From Sphingomonas aurantiaca (lineage in GTDB: Bacteria; Pseudomonadota; Alphaproteobacteria; Sphingomonadales; Sphingomonadaceae), in NCBI RefSeq assembly GCF_003050705.1, contig NZ_QAOG01000002.1, positions 310,001 to 374,000 on the forward strand: a stretch of DNA of 64,000 nt. The letters run 5' to 3'. How positions within the stretch are numbered: position 1 is the stretch's first letter; each line of letters starts with the position of its first letter. Positions 52,549 through 61,726 of this stretch are shown piece after piece. The notes below the pieces were generated by a model, which saw nothing but the letters and a program-made list of their open reading frames with translations, ran no database searches and was not told the DNA's origin. A program made the translations under genes and the position numbers.

Positions 52549-53118
52549 TCAGTCGTTATTTTCGAGCATTGCGCTCAGCGCGCGGCGGGCACGGCGAACG
52601 CGCGTCTCGATCGTCTTCACGCTGACGCCCAGCGCCTCGGCCGCCTCGGCCTGGCTGAGCGCATCGATCGTGCACAGCAGCAGCGGTTCGCGCAGCGATG
52701 CGGGCAGCCGCGCGATTGCGGCTAGCGTGTGCGTCAGCGTGTCGCGGTCGACTGCCTGAGTCTCCACGGTGGCGGCGGGATCCGCGACCTGGTCTCGCGT
52801 TTCGTTCGGCAGCACCCAGGCCAGCGCCCGGCGAACGCGGCGGCGGCGGTGCCAGTCGCGGCATTTGTTGATCGCGATCCGCGCGAGCCAGGCGCGCAGC
52901 GAGCGATCGACGTCGAACCGCGCCAGCGCCGCGTGCGCCGCCACGAACGTCTCCTGCAGCAGATCGAACGCGTCCTCAGCATCGCCGGTCTGCGCGACGA
53001 TCAGCCGATAGAGCGGCTGCTTGTGCCGGCGCATCAGTGCGGCGAACGCGGCCTGTCCGCCGGAACAATGGAGCGCGACCAGATCGGCATCGGTGCGGTC
53101 GTCGAGCGATGCGCTCAC
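52549..53118 (-). CDS. ECF-family RNA polymerase sigma factor
   Basis: 189 aa. Region 2: AAFAALMRRHKQPLYRLIVA and DAEDAFDLLQETFVAAHAAL; region 4: LPASLREPLLLCTIDALSQA, EAAEALGVSVKTIETRVRRA. It overlaps the sensor gene by 4 bp and precedes copA by 71 bp. Together with the two genes upstream it resembles the CnrYXH arrangement of Cupriavidus, here linked to copper resistance. Confidence 0.92.
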   Translation of the reverse strand: MSASLDDRTDADLVALHCSGGQAAFAALMRRHKQPLYRLIVAQTGDAEDAFDLLQETFVAAHAALARFDVDRSLRAWLARIAINKCRDWHRRRRVRRALAWVLPNETRDQVADPAATVETQAVDRDTLTHTLAAIARLPASLREPLLLCTIDALSQAEAAEALGVSVKTIETRVRRARRALSAMLENND

Positions 53119-53555
53119 GATGCCGGGGTCAGCGCCCGCACGACGAGCCGGTCGAACGCCGCGGTCTGATCGGGATGGAGCAGCCGCCGCATCGCGAAGA
53201 CGTGCGCGAGCGTCGCCTTCTGCAGCGCGCCCATCGTCCGATGCGCGCGATCGACGGCGGCGGCGACGGCCGGGCCATCGTCATGCTCGCGCGCGATCGC
53301 CGCGGCGAGCGCGGCATTGTCGCTGCGCATATGCGCCTCGAGCGTCGCGCGCTCGACCGCGAACTGCGTCTCGAGCGAATCGAGCTGCGCTTCCTGCCGG
53401 GGGTCGAGCGCGATCTCCCGGTGCAGCAGCGCGTGGAGCTCGGTGCCGTGCGGGGCGCGCGGCATCATGATCCAGCAACCGAGCAGGACGCCCGCGGTCC
53501 CGGCGAGAAACGCCAGCGCAATCGTCCAGAGCGTGCGCCGCCGGGACGACATCAT
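53115..53555 (-). CDS. Periplasmic metal-sensor-like protein (CnrX-type)
   Basis: 146 aa. One N-terminal membrane anchor (TIALAFLAGTAGVLLGCWIM) and a helical periplasmic domain HGTELHALLHREIALDPRQE ... LQKATLAHVFAMRRLLHPDQ. This fold and length fit the heavy-metal sensor CnrX/NccX family. It would bind metal and release the sigma factor from the anti-sigma protein. ATGs 53555 and 53552 both overlap the previous gene. Confidence 0.78.
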   Translation of the reverse strand: MMSSRRRTLWTIALAFLAGTAGVLLGCWIMMPRAPHGTELHALLHREIALDPRQEAQLDSLETQFAVERATLEAHMRSDNAALAAAIAREHDDGPAVAAAVDRAHRTMGALQKATLAHVFAMRRLLHPDQTAAFDRLVVRALTPAS

Positions 53556-53839
53556 CGGCCGAGCAGCAACGTGGAGGGGGCAAGCGGTGTGTCGATGCCG
53601 AAGGGGCCCGCCGCCTGCGCCGCGGCGTGCGCGGGGGCGATGCTGCCTGCCAGCGTCGCGCCGCCAACGACGCCGGTCGCCAGCGCCACGCCGACCGACC
53701 ATATGCCGATCGCGCGGCCTGTGGCACGGTTGCGGGCGTTCTCGGCGATCGTCGCGAAGACGTCAGCCTCCAGCGTCGCGAGATCGGGCATCGGGCGCTG
53801 CGCCAGCCGGCTCAGTTGATCGTCGACATCATTGGCCAT
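53552..53839 (-). CDS. Anti-sigma factor candidate (CnrY-like)
   Basis: 95 aa from ATG 53839: MANDVDDQLSRLAQRPMPDL, then one membrane helix (AIGIWSVGVALATGVVGGATLAG). A short cytoplasmic part ahead of a single helix in front of the sensor and sigma genes is the CnrY layout. No sequence match to CnrY could be made by eye, so the assignment is positional. A longer frame (53896) is less likely. Confidence 0.65.
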   Translation of the reverse strand: MANDVDDQLSRLAQRPMPDLATLEADVFATIAENARNRATGRAIGIWSVGVALATGVVGGATLAGSIAPAHAAAQAAGPFGIDTPLAPSTLLLGR

Positions 53840-53920
53840 CGCACGCCCTTCCCTGCTGCACAGCCACCATACGCACGCGACTGACCGAACCCTCATCGAT
53901 TTTGTGCGCGGGGCGGGCGA

Positions 53921-55345
53921 TCAGCCCAGCATGCCGGCATAGGTCTGCGGCGGGAGCGGCAGGAGCGCGCGCGCTGCCACGCCGCCGGCTACGACCAGCA
54001 GCAGCGCGGCGATGCCGGCGCGGGCGACACGCCGGGGCGCGGGGCGATCGGACAGCAGGACGCTGGCCACCGCGGTCGCGATCATCGGCCACAGGTGATA
54101 GCGCAGGTCCGACGCGATGCTCAGGACCGCGAAACTGGCCTCCAGCGCGAGCGCGGAGACCAGCAGTGCGCTGGCGATGTCCCGCGCCGGCCCGCGCGGC
54201 CGCGACAGGCCGGCGGCCAGCGCGGTGATCGCAACGACGATCCAGGCGATCGGCCAGCCCAGCGGGGTCTCGACGATCGCGGCGGTCAGGCTTTCCCAGG
54301 CGCGCGCGGCTGCGTTGGGGTTGGCGAGGCCGAGCGTGTTGGGCTCTGACGTGGCCGGCGGCGCGGCGTTGGGCCAGCGGAACGGGACGAGCCAGCGCTC
54401 GGTCGAATTGAGATGCGCCATGCGGTGCCCGGCATAGGCGATCGGATGATGCAGCGCCGCCGATGCGAGCGTGACGTACAGCGTCGCGGTGGGCAGTGCC
54501 CTCAGCCGCGCCATCGTCGTGCCGCAATGCGCGTCGTCGCCGAGCGGATCCCAGAAGAACGGCGTCGCGCAACGGCGTGCACGCACGGTCGCCGCCTCCG
54601 GGCCGGTCAGGCCGGTGGTGTCGCTGTCGGGTGCGCGCGCGGCGATGCCGGCGAGGTCGTAGAGCGCCTGCGTCGCCTCCACCCCGCTGCGCTGCGCGTG
54701 GAGCAGCTGATGGTTGACGACCGGTGCGACGCCCAGGACGACGACAATTCCGGCGAGCGCGCTCGCGAGCTTGGCGAGCGGATGTGTGGGGCGGGGCGCG
54801 AGGGTGACGACGAGCGGCACGACGATGAACACCGCGTTCGCGCGGACCAGCACCGCATAGCCAAGCAGCAGCGTCACCGGGATCCACATCGCACGCGGGA
54901 GGCGCCGGCCGGCGAGGCGCCACCAGCCGATGATGCCGACCGCCGCGAGCAGCGCGCCGGCGAGTTGCGCGTCCTTGAGGACCACGCCCTGCCAGCCGAG
55001 GAAGGGCGGGAGCAGGCCGATGACGAGGATCGCGGCGGCGCTCCGCTGTCGCCCGATGCGCGCGAGCGCGCCGGCGAGGAGCCCGAGGCCGAGCCAGTAG
55101 GTCGCGAGTTGCAGGACGAGCATCGGCGTCGCACCGGGTCCGAACGGTGCGAGTAGCGCCCAAACGCGCGCCATCGCCGGCGGATGCCAGTCGTCGTACA
55201 CGCCCGCCAGCACCTGACGATATTGCGCGACGGTGTCGTACATCGCGGTACCCGGCCAGAAGAGCGCGAGCGAGGCGAGACACAGCGCGGCAGCGGCGAT
55301 GAGGGTGGGGCGGGCCAAGGCGCGCGGTGCAGGGTCGATCGGCAT
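53921..55345 (-). CDS. Polytopic membrane protein, possible GT-C-like glycosyltransferase
   Basis: 474 aa from ATG 55345. About ten to eleven hydrophobic helices (for example LIAAAALCLASLALFWPG, AAAILVIGLLPPFLGWQGVV, LPRAMWIPVTLLLGYAVLV) with conserved-looking ALFWPGTAMYDTVAQYRQVLAG and DDWHPPAMARVWALLAPFGPG near the N-terminus, where a GT-C enzyme would have its periplasmic catalytic loop. No certain family. The terminal alternative start (55450) would add 35 low-complexity residues. Confidence 0.7.
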   Translation of the reverse strand: MPIDPAPRALARPTLIAAAALCLASLALFWPGTAMYDTVAQYRQVLAGVYDDWHPPAMARVWALLAPFGPGATPMLVLQLATYWLGLGLLAGALARIGRQRSAAAILVIGLLPPFLGWQGVVLKDAQLAGALLAAVGIIGWWRLAGRRLPRAMWIPVTLLLGYAVLVRANAVFIVVPLVVTLAPRPTHPLAKLASALAGIVVVLGVAPVVNHQLLHAQRSGVEATQALYDLAGIAARAPDSDTTGLTGPEAATVRARRCATPFFWDPLGDDAHCGTTMARLRALPTATLYVTLASAALHHPIAYAGHRMAHLNSTERWLVPFRWPNAAPPATSEPNTLGLANPNAAARAWESLTAAIVETPLGWPIAWIVVAITALAAGLSRPRGPARDIASALLVSALALEASFAVLSIASDLRYHLWPMIATAVASVLLSDRPAPRRVARAGIAALLLVVAGGVAARALLPLPPQTYAGMLG

Positions 55346-55517
55346 TCGCAGGTCTCGCACCGGTGGCTTACAGGCTGCGAGATTCGAAACACCGGACCCC
55401 GCGTGGCGTGCGGCACCCTTTGAAGAGCGCCACGCCGCGGTCAAGCGCAATAGGGCCGAAACGGGATGGTTGGTCCGGCCCGGTCGGCCGGTTGCAGGCG
55501 ACGTGACGGATGCCGAC

Positions 55518-55537
55518 CCTCCCCCTTGCGGGGGAGG
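55518..55537. terminator. Palindromic hairpin downstream of lpdA
   Basis: CCTCCCCC-TTGC-GGGGGAGG, a perfect 8-bp stem 10 bp past the lpdA stop. No T-run, so it may be a dispersed palindrome used as a transcript end. Confidence 0.5.
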
Positions 55538-55546
55538 ATCGTGCGA

Positions 55547-56956
55547 TCAGTAGTGGATCGACCGGCCGTACGCGCCGAGGACGCTCTCGTGCATCATCTC
55601 GCTGAGCGTGGGATGCGCGAACACCGTCTCCATCAGCTCGGCCTCGGTCGTCTCGAGCTGGCGCGCGACGACATAGCCCTGGATCAGCTCGGTGACTTCC
55701 GCACCGACCATGTGCGCGCCGAGCAGCTCGCCGGTCTTCGCGTCGAACACCGTCTTCACGAAACCCTCGGCCTCGCCGAGCGCGATCGCCTTGCCGTTGC
55801 CGATGAACGGGAATTTGCCGACCTTCAGCTCGTAGCCGGCTTCCTTGGCCTTCGCCTCGGTCATGCCGACGCTTGCGACCTGCGGGCGCGAATAGGTGCA
55901 GCCGGGGATGTTGGCCTTGTCCATCTGGTGCGGCGACCCGCCTGCGATCTTCTCGACCGCGATGATGCCCTCATGGCTGGCCTTGTGCGCGAGCCACGGC
56001 GCGCCAGTGACGTCGCCGATCGCCCAGATGCCGTCGACGTTCGTGCGGCCATAGCCGTCGGTCTTGATGTGCCCGCGGTCGGTTTCGACGCCGAGCGCTT
56101 CCAGCCCGATATTCTCGGTGTTGGGGACGATGCCGATCGCGACGATCGCGTGGCTGAACGTCTCCTCGACGACCTTGCCGTCCTTGTGCTTGATCTTCGC
56201 GGTGACGCCGCTGCCCGATGGCGCCAGACCTTCGAGGCCCGTGCCGGTCAGGAGCGTGATACCCTGCTTCGTCAGCGCCTTGTCCATAAACGCGGAGACT
56301 TCCTCGTCCTCGACCGGCAGGATCCGCGGGAGCATCTCGACGATCGTCACGTCGGCGCCCATGTCGTTGTAGAAGCTGGCGAATTCGACGCCGATCGCGC
56401 CCGATCCGATGACCAGCAGCTTGGTCGGCATCTCGGTCGGTACCATCGCGTGACGATAGGTCCAGATGACCTTCCCGTCGGCCTTGGCGAACGGCAGGTC
56501 GCGCGCGCGCGCGCCGGTCGCGACGATGATGTTCTTGGCTTCGAGCTCGACGGTCTTGTCGCCTTGCTTGACGCTCAGCTTGCCTTTGGCGGTCACGGTG
56601 CCGACGCCTTCGACGACGGTCACCTTGTTCTTCTTCATCAGGCCCTTCACGCCCGCGTTCAGCTGGCCCGCGACCTTGCGGCTGCGGTCGACGACCTTGG
56701 CGAGATCGAAGCCGACATTGTCCGCCTTCAGGCCATAGCTCTCGGCGTTCTGCATGTAGTGATAGATTTCCGACGTGCGCAGCAGCGCCTTGGTCGGGAT
56801 GCAGCCCCAGTTGAGGCAGATGCCGCCGAGCCGCTCGCGCTCGACGATCGCGACCTTCAGGCCGAGTTGCGACGCGCGGATCGCGGCGACGTACCCGCCG
56901 GGGCCGGAACCGAGGATGACGAGGTCGAAGTTATCAGCCACGTGAGAGTCCTTCAA
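55547..56956 (-). CDS. lpdA: Dihydrolipoyl dehydrogenase (E3)
   Basis: 469 aa flavoprotein of pyruvate and 2-oxoglutarate dehydrogenase complexes. FAD site DLVILGSGPGGYVAAIRASQ, redox disulphide GGICLNWGCIPTKALL, NAD site KLLVIGSGAIGVEFASFYND and catalytic HAHPTLSEMMHE are all present. ATG 56956 used; GTG 56941 would remove five residues. It follows pdhC and two short genes in the same operon. Confidence 0.95.
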   Translation of the reverse strand: MKDSHVADNFDLVILGSGPGGYVAAIRASQLGLKVAIVERERLGGICLNWGCIPTKALLRTSEIYHYMQNAESYGLKADNVGFDLAKVVDRSRKVAGQLNAGVKGLMKKNKVTVVEGVGTVTAKGKLSVKQGDKTVELEAKNIIVATGARARDLPFAKADGKVIWTYRHAMVPTEMPTKLLVIGSGAIGVEFASFYNDMGADVTIVEMLPRILPVEDEEVSAFMDKALTKQGITLLTGTGLEGLAPSGSGVTAKIKHKDGKVVEETFSHAIVAIGIVPNTENIGLEALGVETDRGHIKTDGYGRTNVDGIWAIGDVTGAPWLAHKASHEGIIAVEKIAGGSPHQMDKANIPGCTYSRPQVASVGMTEAKAKEAGYELKVGKFPFIGNGKAIALGEAEGFVKTVFDAKTGELLGAHMVGAEVTELIQGYVVARQLETTEAELMETVFAHPTLSEMMHESVLGAYGRSIHY

Positions 56957-56959
56957 AAA

Positions 56960-57349
56960 TCAGTTGGTTTCGGGCGGCACGGGCCGCGGTTTGCGGTCGT
57001 CGCCGACAGCCACGAAAATGAAACGCGCCTGCGTGACCTTGCAGCTGTCGTTGCTGTGGCGCGCGCGGCGCCACGCCTCGACCTCGATCGTCATCGACGT
57101 ACGGCCGACCGTGTTCAGGTCGGCGTAGACCGAGACTTCGTCACCGACGACGACGGGCATGTGGAATTTCATCGCGTCCGCCGCGATCGTGACGGCACGG
57201 CCGCCGCTGCGTCGCGAGGCGACCGAGCCGGCGGCAAGATCCATCTGCCCCATCAGCCAGCCGCCGAAAATGTCGCCATACGGGTTGGCATCGGCGGGCA
57301 TCGCGGTGACGCGGATGGTCGGAGCCTTCTCAGGCGGTAGTTCGGTCAT
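56960..57349 (-). CDS. Acyl-CoA thioesterase, hotdog fold
   Basis: 129 aa. ANPYGDIFGGWLMGQMDLAA (N-terminal active-site loop with Asn/Asp) and FHMPVVVGDEVSVYADLNTV match YciA-like thioesterases, which hydrolyse short and medium acyl-CoAs. It lies between E2 and E3 and overlaps the upstream gene by 4 bp, so it may drain acyl-CoA formed by the complex. Confidence 0.88.
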   Translation of the reverse strand: MTELPPEKAPTIRVTAMPADANPYGDIFGGWLMGQMDLAAGSVASRRSGGRAVTIAADAMKFHMPVVVGDEVSVYADLNTVGRTSMTIEVEAWRRARHSNDSCKVTQARFIFVAVGDDRKPRPVPPETN

Positions 57350-57585
57350 GCTTCAGTCCTGCGGGTCTGCTGGTCGAGACGACGGGCGCGGCGCAGTGGC
57401 CGGATACCCATCGCCAGCGTCGCGACCATCGCTGCCGCACCGCACGTCCAGATCACGTCCTGCCCGAGCGGGTAGGACCATGCCGCCGCCCAGGTCATCG
57501 CGACCGCCGCCACGAGCCCTGCGACGATGTGCAGGATCTCGATGGTGGTGCCCGAAAGCGACCGGAACGACGCGATCAGCCCCAT
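57346..57585 (-). CDS. Small two-helix membrane protein, unknown
   Basis: 79 aa. Two hydrophobic segments (ILHIVAGLVAAVAMTWAAAW and VIWTCGAAAMVATLAMG) and an Arg-rich tail. It starts 1 bp after the pdhC stop and overlaps the thioesterase start, so it belongs to the PDH operon. No function assigned. Confidence 0.65.
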   Translation of the reverse strand: MGLIASFRSLSGTTIEILHIVAGLVAAVAMTWAAAWSYPLGQDVIWTCGAAAMVATLAMGIRPLRRARRLDQQTRRTEA

Positions 57586-57586
57586 C

Positions 57587-58927
57587 TCAGGCGAGCATGC
57601 CCAGCGGGTTCTCGACCAGATGCTTGAACGCCTTCATGAACTGCGCGCCGTCCGCACCGTCGATCGCGCGGTGATCGAAGCTGCCGGTCGCCGACATCAC
57701 GGTAGCGACGGTCAGTTCGTCGCCGACGACGTACGGACGCTTCTCACCCGCGCCGACCGCGAGGATCATCGCCTGCGGCGGGTTGATGACCGCATCAAAC
57801 TGCGTAATGCCGAACATGCCCATGTTGCTGATCGAGGCGGTGCCGCCCTGATATTCCTCGGGCTTCAGCTTGCCGTCGCGGGCGCGTGCGGCGAGGTCCT
57901 TCATCTGCGTCGAGATCGACGAGAGAGAGGCGGTGTCCGCCCCGACGATGATCGGCGTGATCAGACCCGACGGCGTGCTGACCGCGACCGAGATGTCGGC
58001 GCGCTGGAAGGTGATCAGCTGATCGGGCGTGAACATCACGTTGCAGGTCGGCACCTGCATCAGTGCGACGGCCTGCGCCTTGATCAGCAGATCGTTGACC
58101 GACAGCTTCACGCCGCGCGATTCGAGGCTCTTGTTCAGCTCGCCGCGCAGCTTGAGCAGCGCGTCGAGGCGGATGTTCACTGTCAGGTAGATGTGCGGAA
58201 CGGTCTGCTTCGATTCGGTCAGGCGACGCGCGATCGTCTTGCGCACGTTGCTGAGCTTGGTCGCCTCATGTGGGATATCCGGCACGGTCGCAGGCTTTGC
58301 GACAGGCGCGGGGGCCGCGGCCGCGGTCGGCGCGGCGGCTTCGTCCTTGGCAGCAACCGTGGCGGCACCCGGCTTTGCGCTCTCGACGTCGGCCTTGACG
58401 ATGCGACCCCGCGGCCCCGAACCCGGCACGGTGCCGAGATCGATGCCCTTGTCGGCGGCGAGACGGCGCGCGAGCGGGCTCGCCTTGACGCGGTCACCCG
58501 ACGCGGCGGGGCCGGCATCTGCGGGACGGCCGTGATCCTCGGCCGACACCTCGGTGCGGGCTACGGGCTTGGCCTCGCTGCCGGTGTCGTTGGGATCCTT
58601 CGGATCGGGCTTGGCTTCCGATTCCTTGGCGGCGGGCTCGGGCGTCTCGCTCTTGGTCGGAGCGGACACCGACGACGCGTCCTCGCCCTCTTCGGCGATG
58701 ATCGCGATGATGGTGCCGACCTTCACATTGTCGGTACCCTCGGCGACGAGGATCTTGACGACGGTGCCTTCATCGACGGCTTCGAATTCCATCGTCGCCT
58801 TGTCGGTCTCGATCTCGGCCATAAGGTCGCCGGATTTCACGACGTCGCCTTCCTTGATCAACCATTTGGCGAGGGTACCCTCCTCCATGGTCGGGGACAG
58901 CGCAGGCATCTTGATCTCGATCGACAT
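57587..58927 (-). CDS. pdhC: Pyruvate dehydrogenase E2 (dihydrolipoamide acetyltransferase)
   Basis: 446 aa from ATG 58927. Lipoyl domain [40 protein letters not shown] with the lipoylated Lys in ETDKA; linker rich in Ala/Pro; E3-binding domain [20 protein letters not shown]; catalytic core ending [20 protein letters not shown] (His-x3-Asp-Gly). Single lipoyl domain. The longer frame (58957) is not needed. Confidence 0.95.
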   Translation of the reverse strand: MSIEIKMPALSPTMEEGTLAKWLIKEGDVVKSGDLMAEIETDKATMEFEAVDEGTVVKILVAEGTDNVKVGTIIAIIAEEGEDASSVSAPTKSETPEPAAKESEAKPDPKDPNDTGSEAKPVARTEVSAEDHGRPADAGPAASGDRVKASPLARRLAADKGIDLGTVPGSGPRGRIVKADVESAKPGAATVAAKDEAAAPTAAAAPAPVAKPATVPDIPHEATKLSNVRKTIARRLTESKQTVPHIYLTVNIRLDALLKLRGELNKSLESRGVKLSVNDLLIKAQAVALMQVPTCNVMFTPDQLITFQRADISVAVSTPSGLITPIIVGADTASLSSISTQMKDLAARARDGKLKPEEYQGGTASISNMGMFGITQFDAVINPPQAMILAVGAGEKRPYVVGDELTVATVMSATGSFDHRAIDGADGAQFMKAFKHLVENPLGMLA

Positions 58928-59049
58928 GGATTTCCCCAGGGCGTGACGTAACGGCATGCCTACTCGCGCCCTCGTCCGCTCGGGTCAACCCCGCCGCACT
59001 TGCGTATCGACCCGCTGCGGCCCAATTACCGGCAATAACGGGGGCGAAA

Positions 59050-59505
59050 ATGCGCATTTATCTGGTGGTGATCGACGACAGTCCCGAAGCGGGCATCGCG
59101 CTGCGCTTTGCCGCGCGCCGCGCCGTGAAGACCGGCGGCGGCGTCGAGATCCTCACCGTGATCCCGCCGCAGGAGTTCATCGCGTTCGGCGGCGTCCAGG
59201 CGACGATCGAGGAGGAGGCGCATCTCCATGCCCAGGGCCTGGTCGCGGCGGCGGCGGGCACATTGTTGGAAGAATCGGGGCTGCGCCCGTCGATCACGGT
59301 GCGCGAAGGCGAGGGACCCAGGATCATCCGCGAGATGATCGCAGCGAACCCGGAGATCGCGGCGCTGGTGCTTGGGGCCGCGGCAACGGGGGCGCCGGGG
59401 GAACTGATCGCGCATTTCACGGGCGCCGATGCGGGCGCGCTGCCGGTGCCGGTGATGATCATCCCGGGATCACTGACTCGCGAGGCGATCGACCGATTGA
59501 GTTAA
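59050..59505 (+). CDS. Universal stress protein (UspA family)
   Basis: 151 aa. MRIYLVVIDDSPEAGIALRF start and the ATP-binding-like stretch LVLGAAATGAPGELIAHFTG near the C-terminus are family features; the G-2x-G-9x-G(S/T) motif is only approximate. Monocistronic, divergent from pdhC. Role in stress survival by homology. Confidence 0.85.
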   Translation: MRIYLVVIDDSPEAGIALRFAARRAVKTGGGVEILTVIPPQEFIAFGGVQATIEEEAHLHAQGLVAAAAGTLLEESGLRPSITVREGEGPRIIREMIAANPEIAALVLGAAATGAPGELIAHFTGADAGALPVPVMIIPGSLTREAIDRLS

Positions 59506-59537
59506 GCCTGGCCCGCCGCACCGAATGCCACGATTGC

Positions 59538-60242
59538 TTAGGCGACCGGTAAGGCGAGCCGCTGCTCGAGGAGCTGTTCGACCTTTTTCATCCCGCTCTG
59601 CGTGAGTTGCAGCGCGTCGATATCGGGCAGGACCGGCTCGAACAGCGCCTTGGACTGCAGCACGCGCAGCCAGCGTGCGATCGTCGTCGGCGATAGCGCC
59701 AGATGTTCGGCGATCGTCGCGGTCGACGCGATCCGACCCTCAGCTTCGGCGACATAGGTCAGTAGCAGGATCGTCCAGGCATGATCGGCGAACAGATCCG
59801 CCCCGAGGATGGAATCGCGCGCGCGCATGACATCGAGAAATTCGCGCGCGCGGCGCCACATCCGATAGGGCGCCATCTCAAGATCGTCCGTGTCGTCTAT
59901 CGTCGACAAGGTACCTACCAAATAACCGCCATCGCATCCCGCCAGTCGCGAAACCTGGACCTCCATCAGGATGACATTGCCCGTGCCACCGATATAGCGT
60001 TTGCGTATTTTCGCCGACTGCCCGTTCGACTGTAACGCGGCAACTTTCGTCAAATTGACGGCGAGATCATCGGGATGTGTGATCGACATATACGACATGC
60101 CAATCAATTGGTCGCGATCGCGCTGCAACATCGTCGCGACCGGTGCATCGATCACCTGGATAACGCCGTCTGCATTCGAGATTGAATGCCCTATCACCAT
60201 CGACCGTTCCTCCAAGCCAAACATATGTTTAGCAGAGATCAT
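59538..60242 (-). CDS. PAS-domain regulator with winged HTH
   Basis: 234 aa. N-terminal PAS fold (SISNADGVIQVIDAPVATML, YMSITHPDDLAVNLTKVAAL, VILMEVQVSRLAGCDGGYLV) and a C-terminal winged helix (ASTATIAEHLALSPTTIARW, LQSKALFEPV). Resembles the small PAS-HTH regulators of sphingomonads. It would sense a small ligand or redox state. Targets unknown. Confidence 0.8.
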   Translation of the reverse strand: MISAKHMFGLEERSMVIGHSISNADGVIQVIDAPVATMLQRDRDQLIGMSYMSITHPDDLAVNLTKVAALQSNGQSAKIRKRYIGGTGNVILMEVQVSRLAGCDGGYLVGTLSTIDDTDDLEMAPYRMWRRAREFLDVMRARDSILGADLFADHAWTILLLTYVAEAEGRIASTATIAEHLALSPTTIARWLRVLQSKALFEPVLPDIDALQLTQSGMKKVEQLLEQRLALPVA

Positions 60243-60399
60243 GAAGAAGCTATCACACTTCGATCATGTTCCGATCAATCAGTGTTTTTGTAAGCCTCTT
60301 ACAATGCCTGCGCTGTGCGGGCAGTCCGCATCGCGTGCCCAATTTCGATAGGCGCACTAAGGGCTTGAGCCACGGCGCCGATCGCGGCACGGTTCGGCG

Positions 60400-61716
60400 A
60401 TGCCGATAATCGCCGTACCGCTGCTTCTGGCAGCCGCCGCCTCTCCCGCTCCCCAGCCAGCCCGGTTTCCCGCACCGTCGACCACCCGGTTGAAGGCCGA
60501 TGTTACGACGATGGTCGGTTTCGGAACGCGACACACGGCATCGACGACGACCGATCCAAAACGTGGGATCGGCGCGGCGCGGAACTGGGCGGCGGCGCGG
60601 TTCACGCAGCTCGGCGCGTCGTGCGGCGGGTGCATCGTGGTCGACCGGATCGCGCGCAGGTTCACCGGGCCGCGTGCACCGACCGGCGTCGTGGTCGAGG
60701 ATGTACTGGGGATCCAGAAAGGGCGCGATCCAACCCGCGTCGTGATCGTCGGCGCGCATATCGACAGCCGCGTGACCGACGTGATGAACGTCACCTCGGA
60801 CGCACCCGGCGCCAACGACAACGCGTCGGGCGTCGCGCTGGTGCTGGAGGCCGCGCGCATCCTGTCGCAGCGTCAGTTCGATGCGACCATCGTCTACGCG
60901 GTATTCTCGGGCGAGGAGCAAGGCCTTTGGGGCGCCGAACTGCTCGCCGACACCGTCAAGGCACGGGGCTGGGACGTCTCGGCAATGCTGAACAATGACA
61001 TCGTCGGCAATACCGTCGGCCAGGGCGGCGTACGCGTCGCCGACAGGGTTCGCGTATTCTCCGAAGGTATTCGCGCGTCGGAGGATCTGGTCGCGCAACA
61101 GGGCCGGCGCGCAGAAGGCGGCGAGGACGATGGCCCGAGCCGGGCGCTGGCCAAGGCGATCGACGGGGTGGCGGGCGACGTGCCGGGCGGGCTCGATGTG
61201 ATGCTCGACCGCCGGCCGGACCGGTTCGGCCGTGGTGGTGACCACGAGCCGTTCCTCAAGCTTGGCTATCCGGCGGTCCGATTCTCGGTCGCGGCCGAGA
61301 ATTGGGACCGCCAGCATCAGGACCTGCGGACCGAGAACGGCGTGGTCTATGGCGACACGATCGAGGGCATGGACTTCGCCTATCTCACGAAGGTGACCGC
61401 GCTCAACGTCGCGACGCTCGCCCGGATCGCGGCTGCGCCCGCCGCGCCCGAGGACGTGTCGATCGCGGGCGCATTGTCGCGCGACACGACGGTCAAGTGG
61501 CGCGCGGTCCCGAACGCGACGACGTACCGCGTGCGCTGGCGGCGCAACGACACGCAGGATTGGACCAACGCGCGCGACGTGCCGGCAACCGGGGCTAACC
61601 CGCAGATTGTACTGGCGCAGGTTCCGGTCGACGACAGCTTTGTCGGTGTCTCAGCAGTTTCGGCCGATGGCGCGGAGAGCGTGGTGAGCTTTGCAGGGCG
61701 CGAACGCCGCCGGTGA
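60400..61716 (+). CDS. M28-family zinc aminopeptidase with FnIII-like C-terminus
   Basis: 438 aa. Signal peptide MPIIAVPLLLAAAASPAPQP; metal ligands VGAHIDS, ANDNASGVALVLEAAR, FSGEEQGLWGAE, AMLNNDIVGN and RGGDHEPFLKLGYPAVRFSV (the five zinc ligands His, Asp, Glu, Asp, His in order). Residues ~350-435 form an FnIII-like domain with ATTYRVRWRRND. Periplasmic or secreted. Confidence 0.9.
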   Translation: MPIIAVPLLLAAAASPAPQPARFPAPSTTRLKADVTTMVGFGTRHTASTTTDPKRGIGAARNWAAARFTQLGASCGGCIVVDRIARRFTGPRAPTGVVVEDVLGIQKGRDPTRVVIVGAHIDSRVTDVMNVTSDAPGANDNASGVALVLEAARILSQRQFDATIVYAVFSGEEQGLWGAELLADTVKARGWDVSAMLNNDIVGNTVGQGGVRVADRVRVFSEGIRASEDLVAQQGRRAEGGEDDGPSRALAKAIDGVAGDVPGGLDVMLDRRPDRFGRGGDHEPFLKLGYPAVRFSVAAENWDRQHQDLRTENGVVYGDTIEGMDFAYLTKVTALNVATLARIAAAPAAPEDVSIAGALSRDTTVKWRAVPNATTYRVRWRRNDTQDWTNARDVPATGANPQIVLAQVPVDDSFVGVSAVSADGAESVVSFAGRERRR

Positions 61717-61726
61717 TCGCGCGCGA

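Noticed and set aside
55466..57340. 624-codon open frame opposite lpdA and the thioesterase
   Set aside because: Antisense shadow; both genes on the minus strand carry intact active-site motifs.
57527..58951. 474-codon open frame opposite pdhC
   Set aside because: Antisense shadow of the E2 gene.
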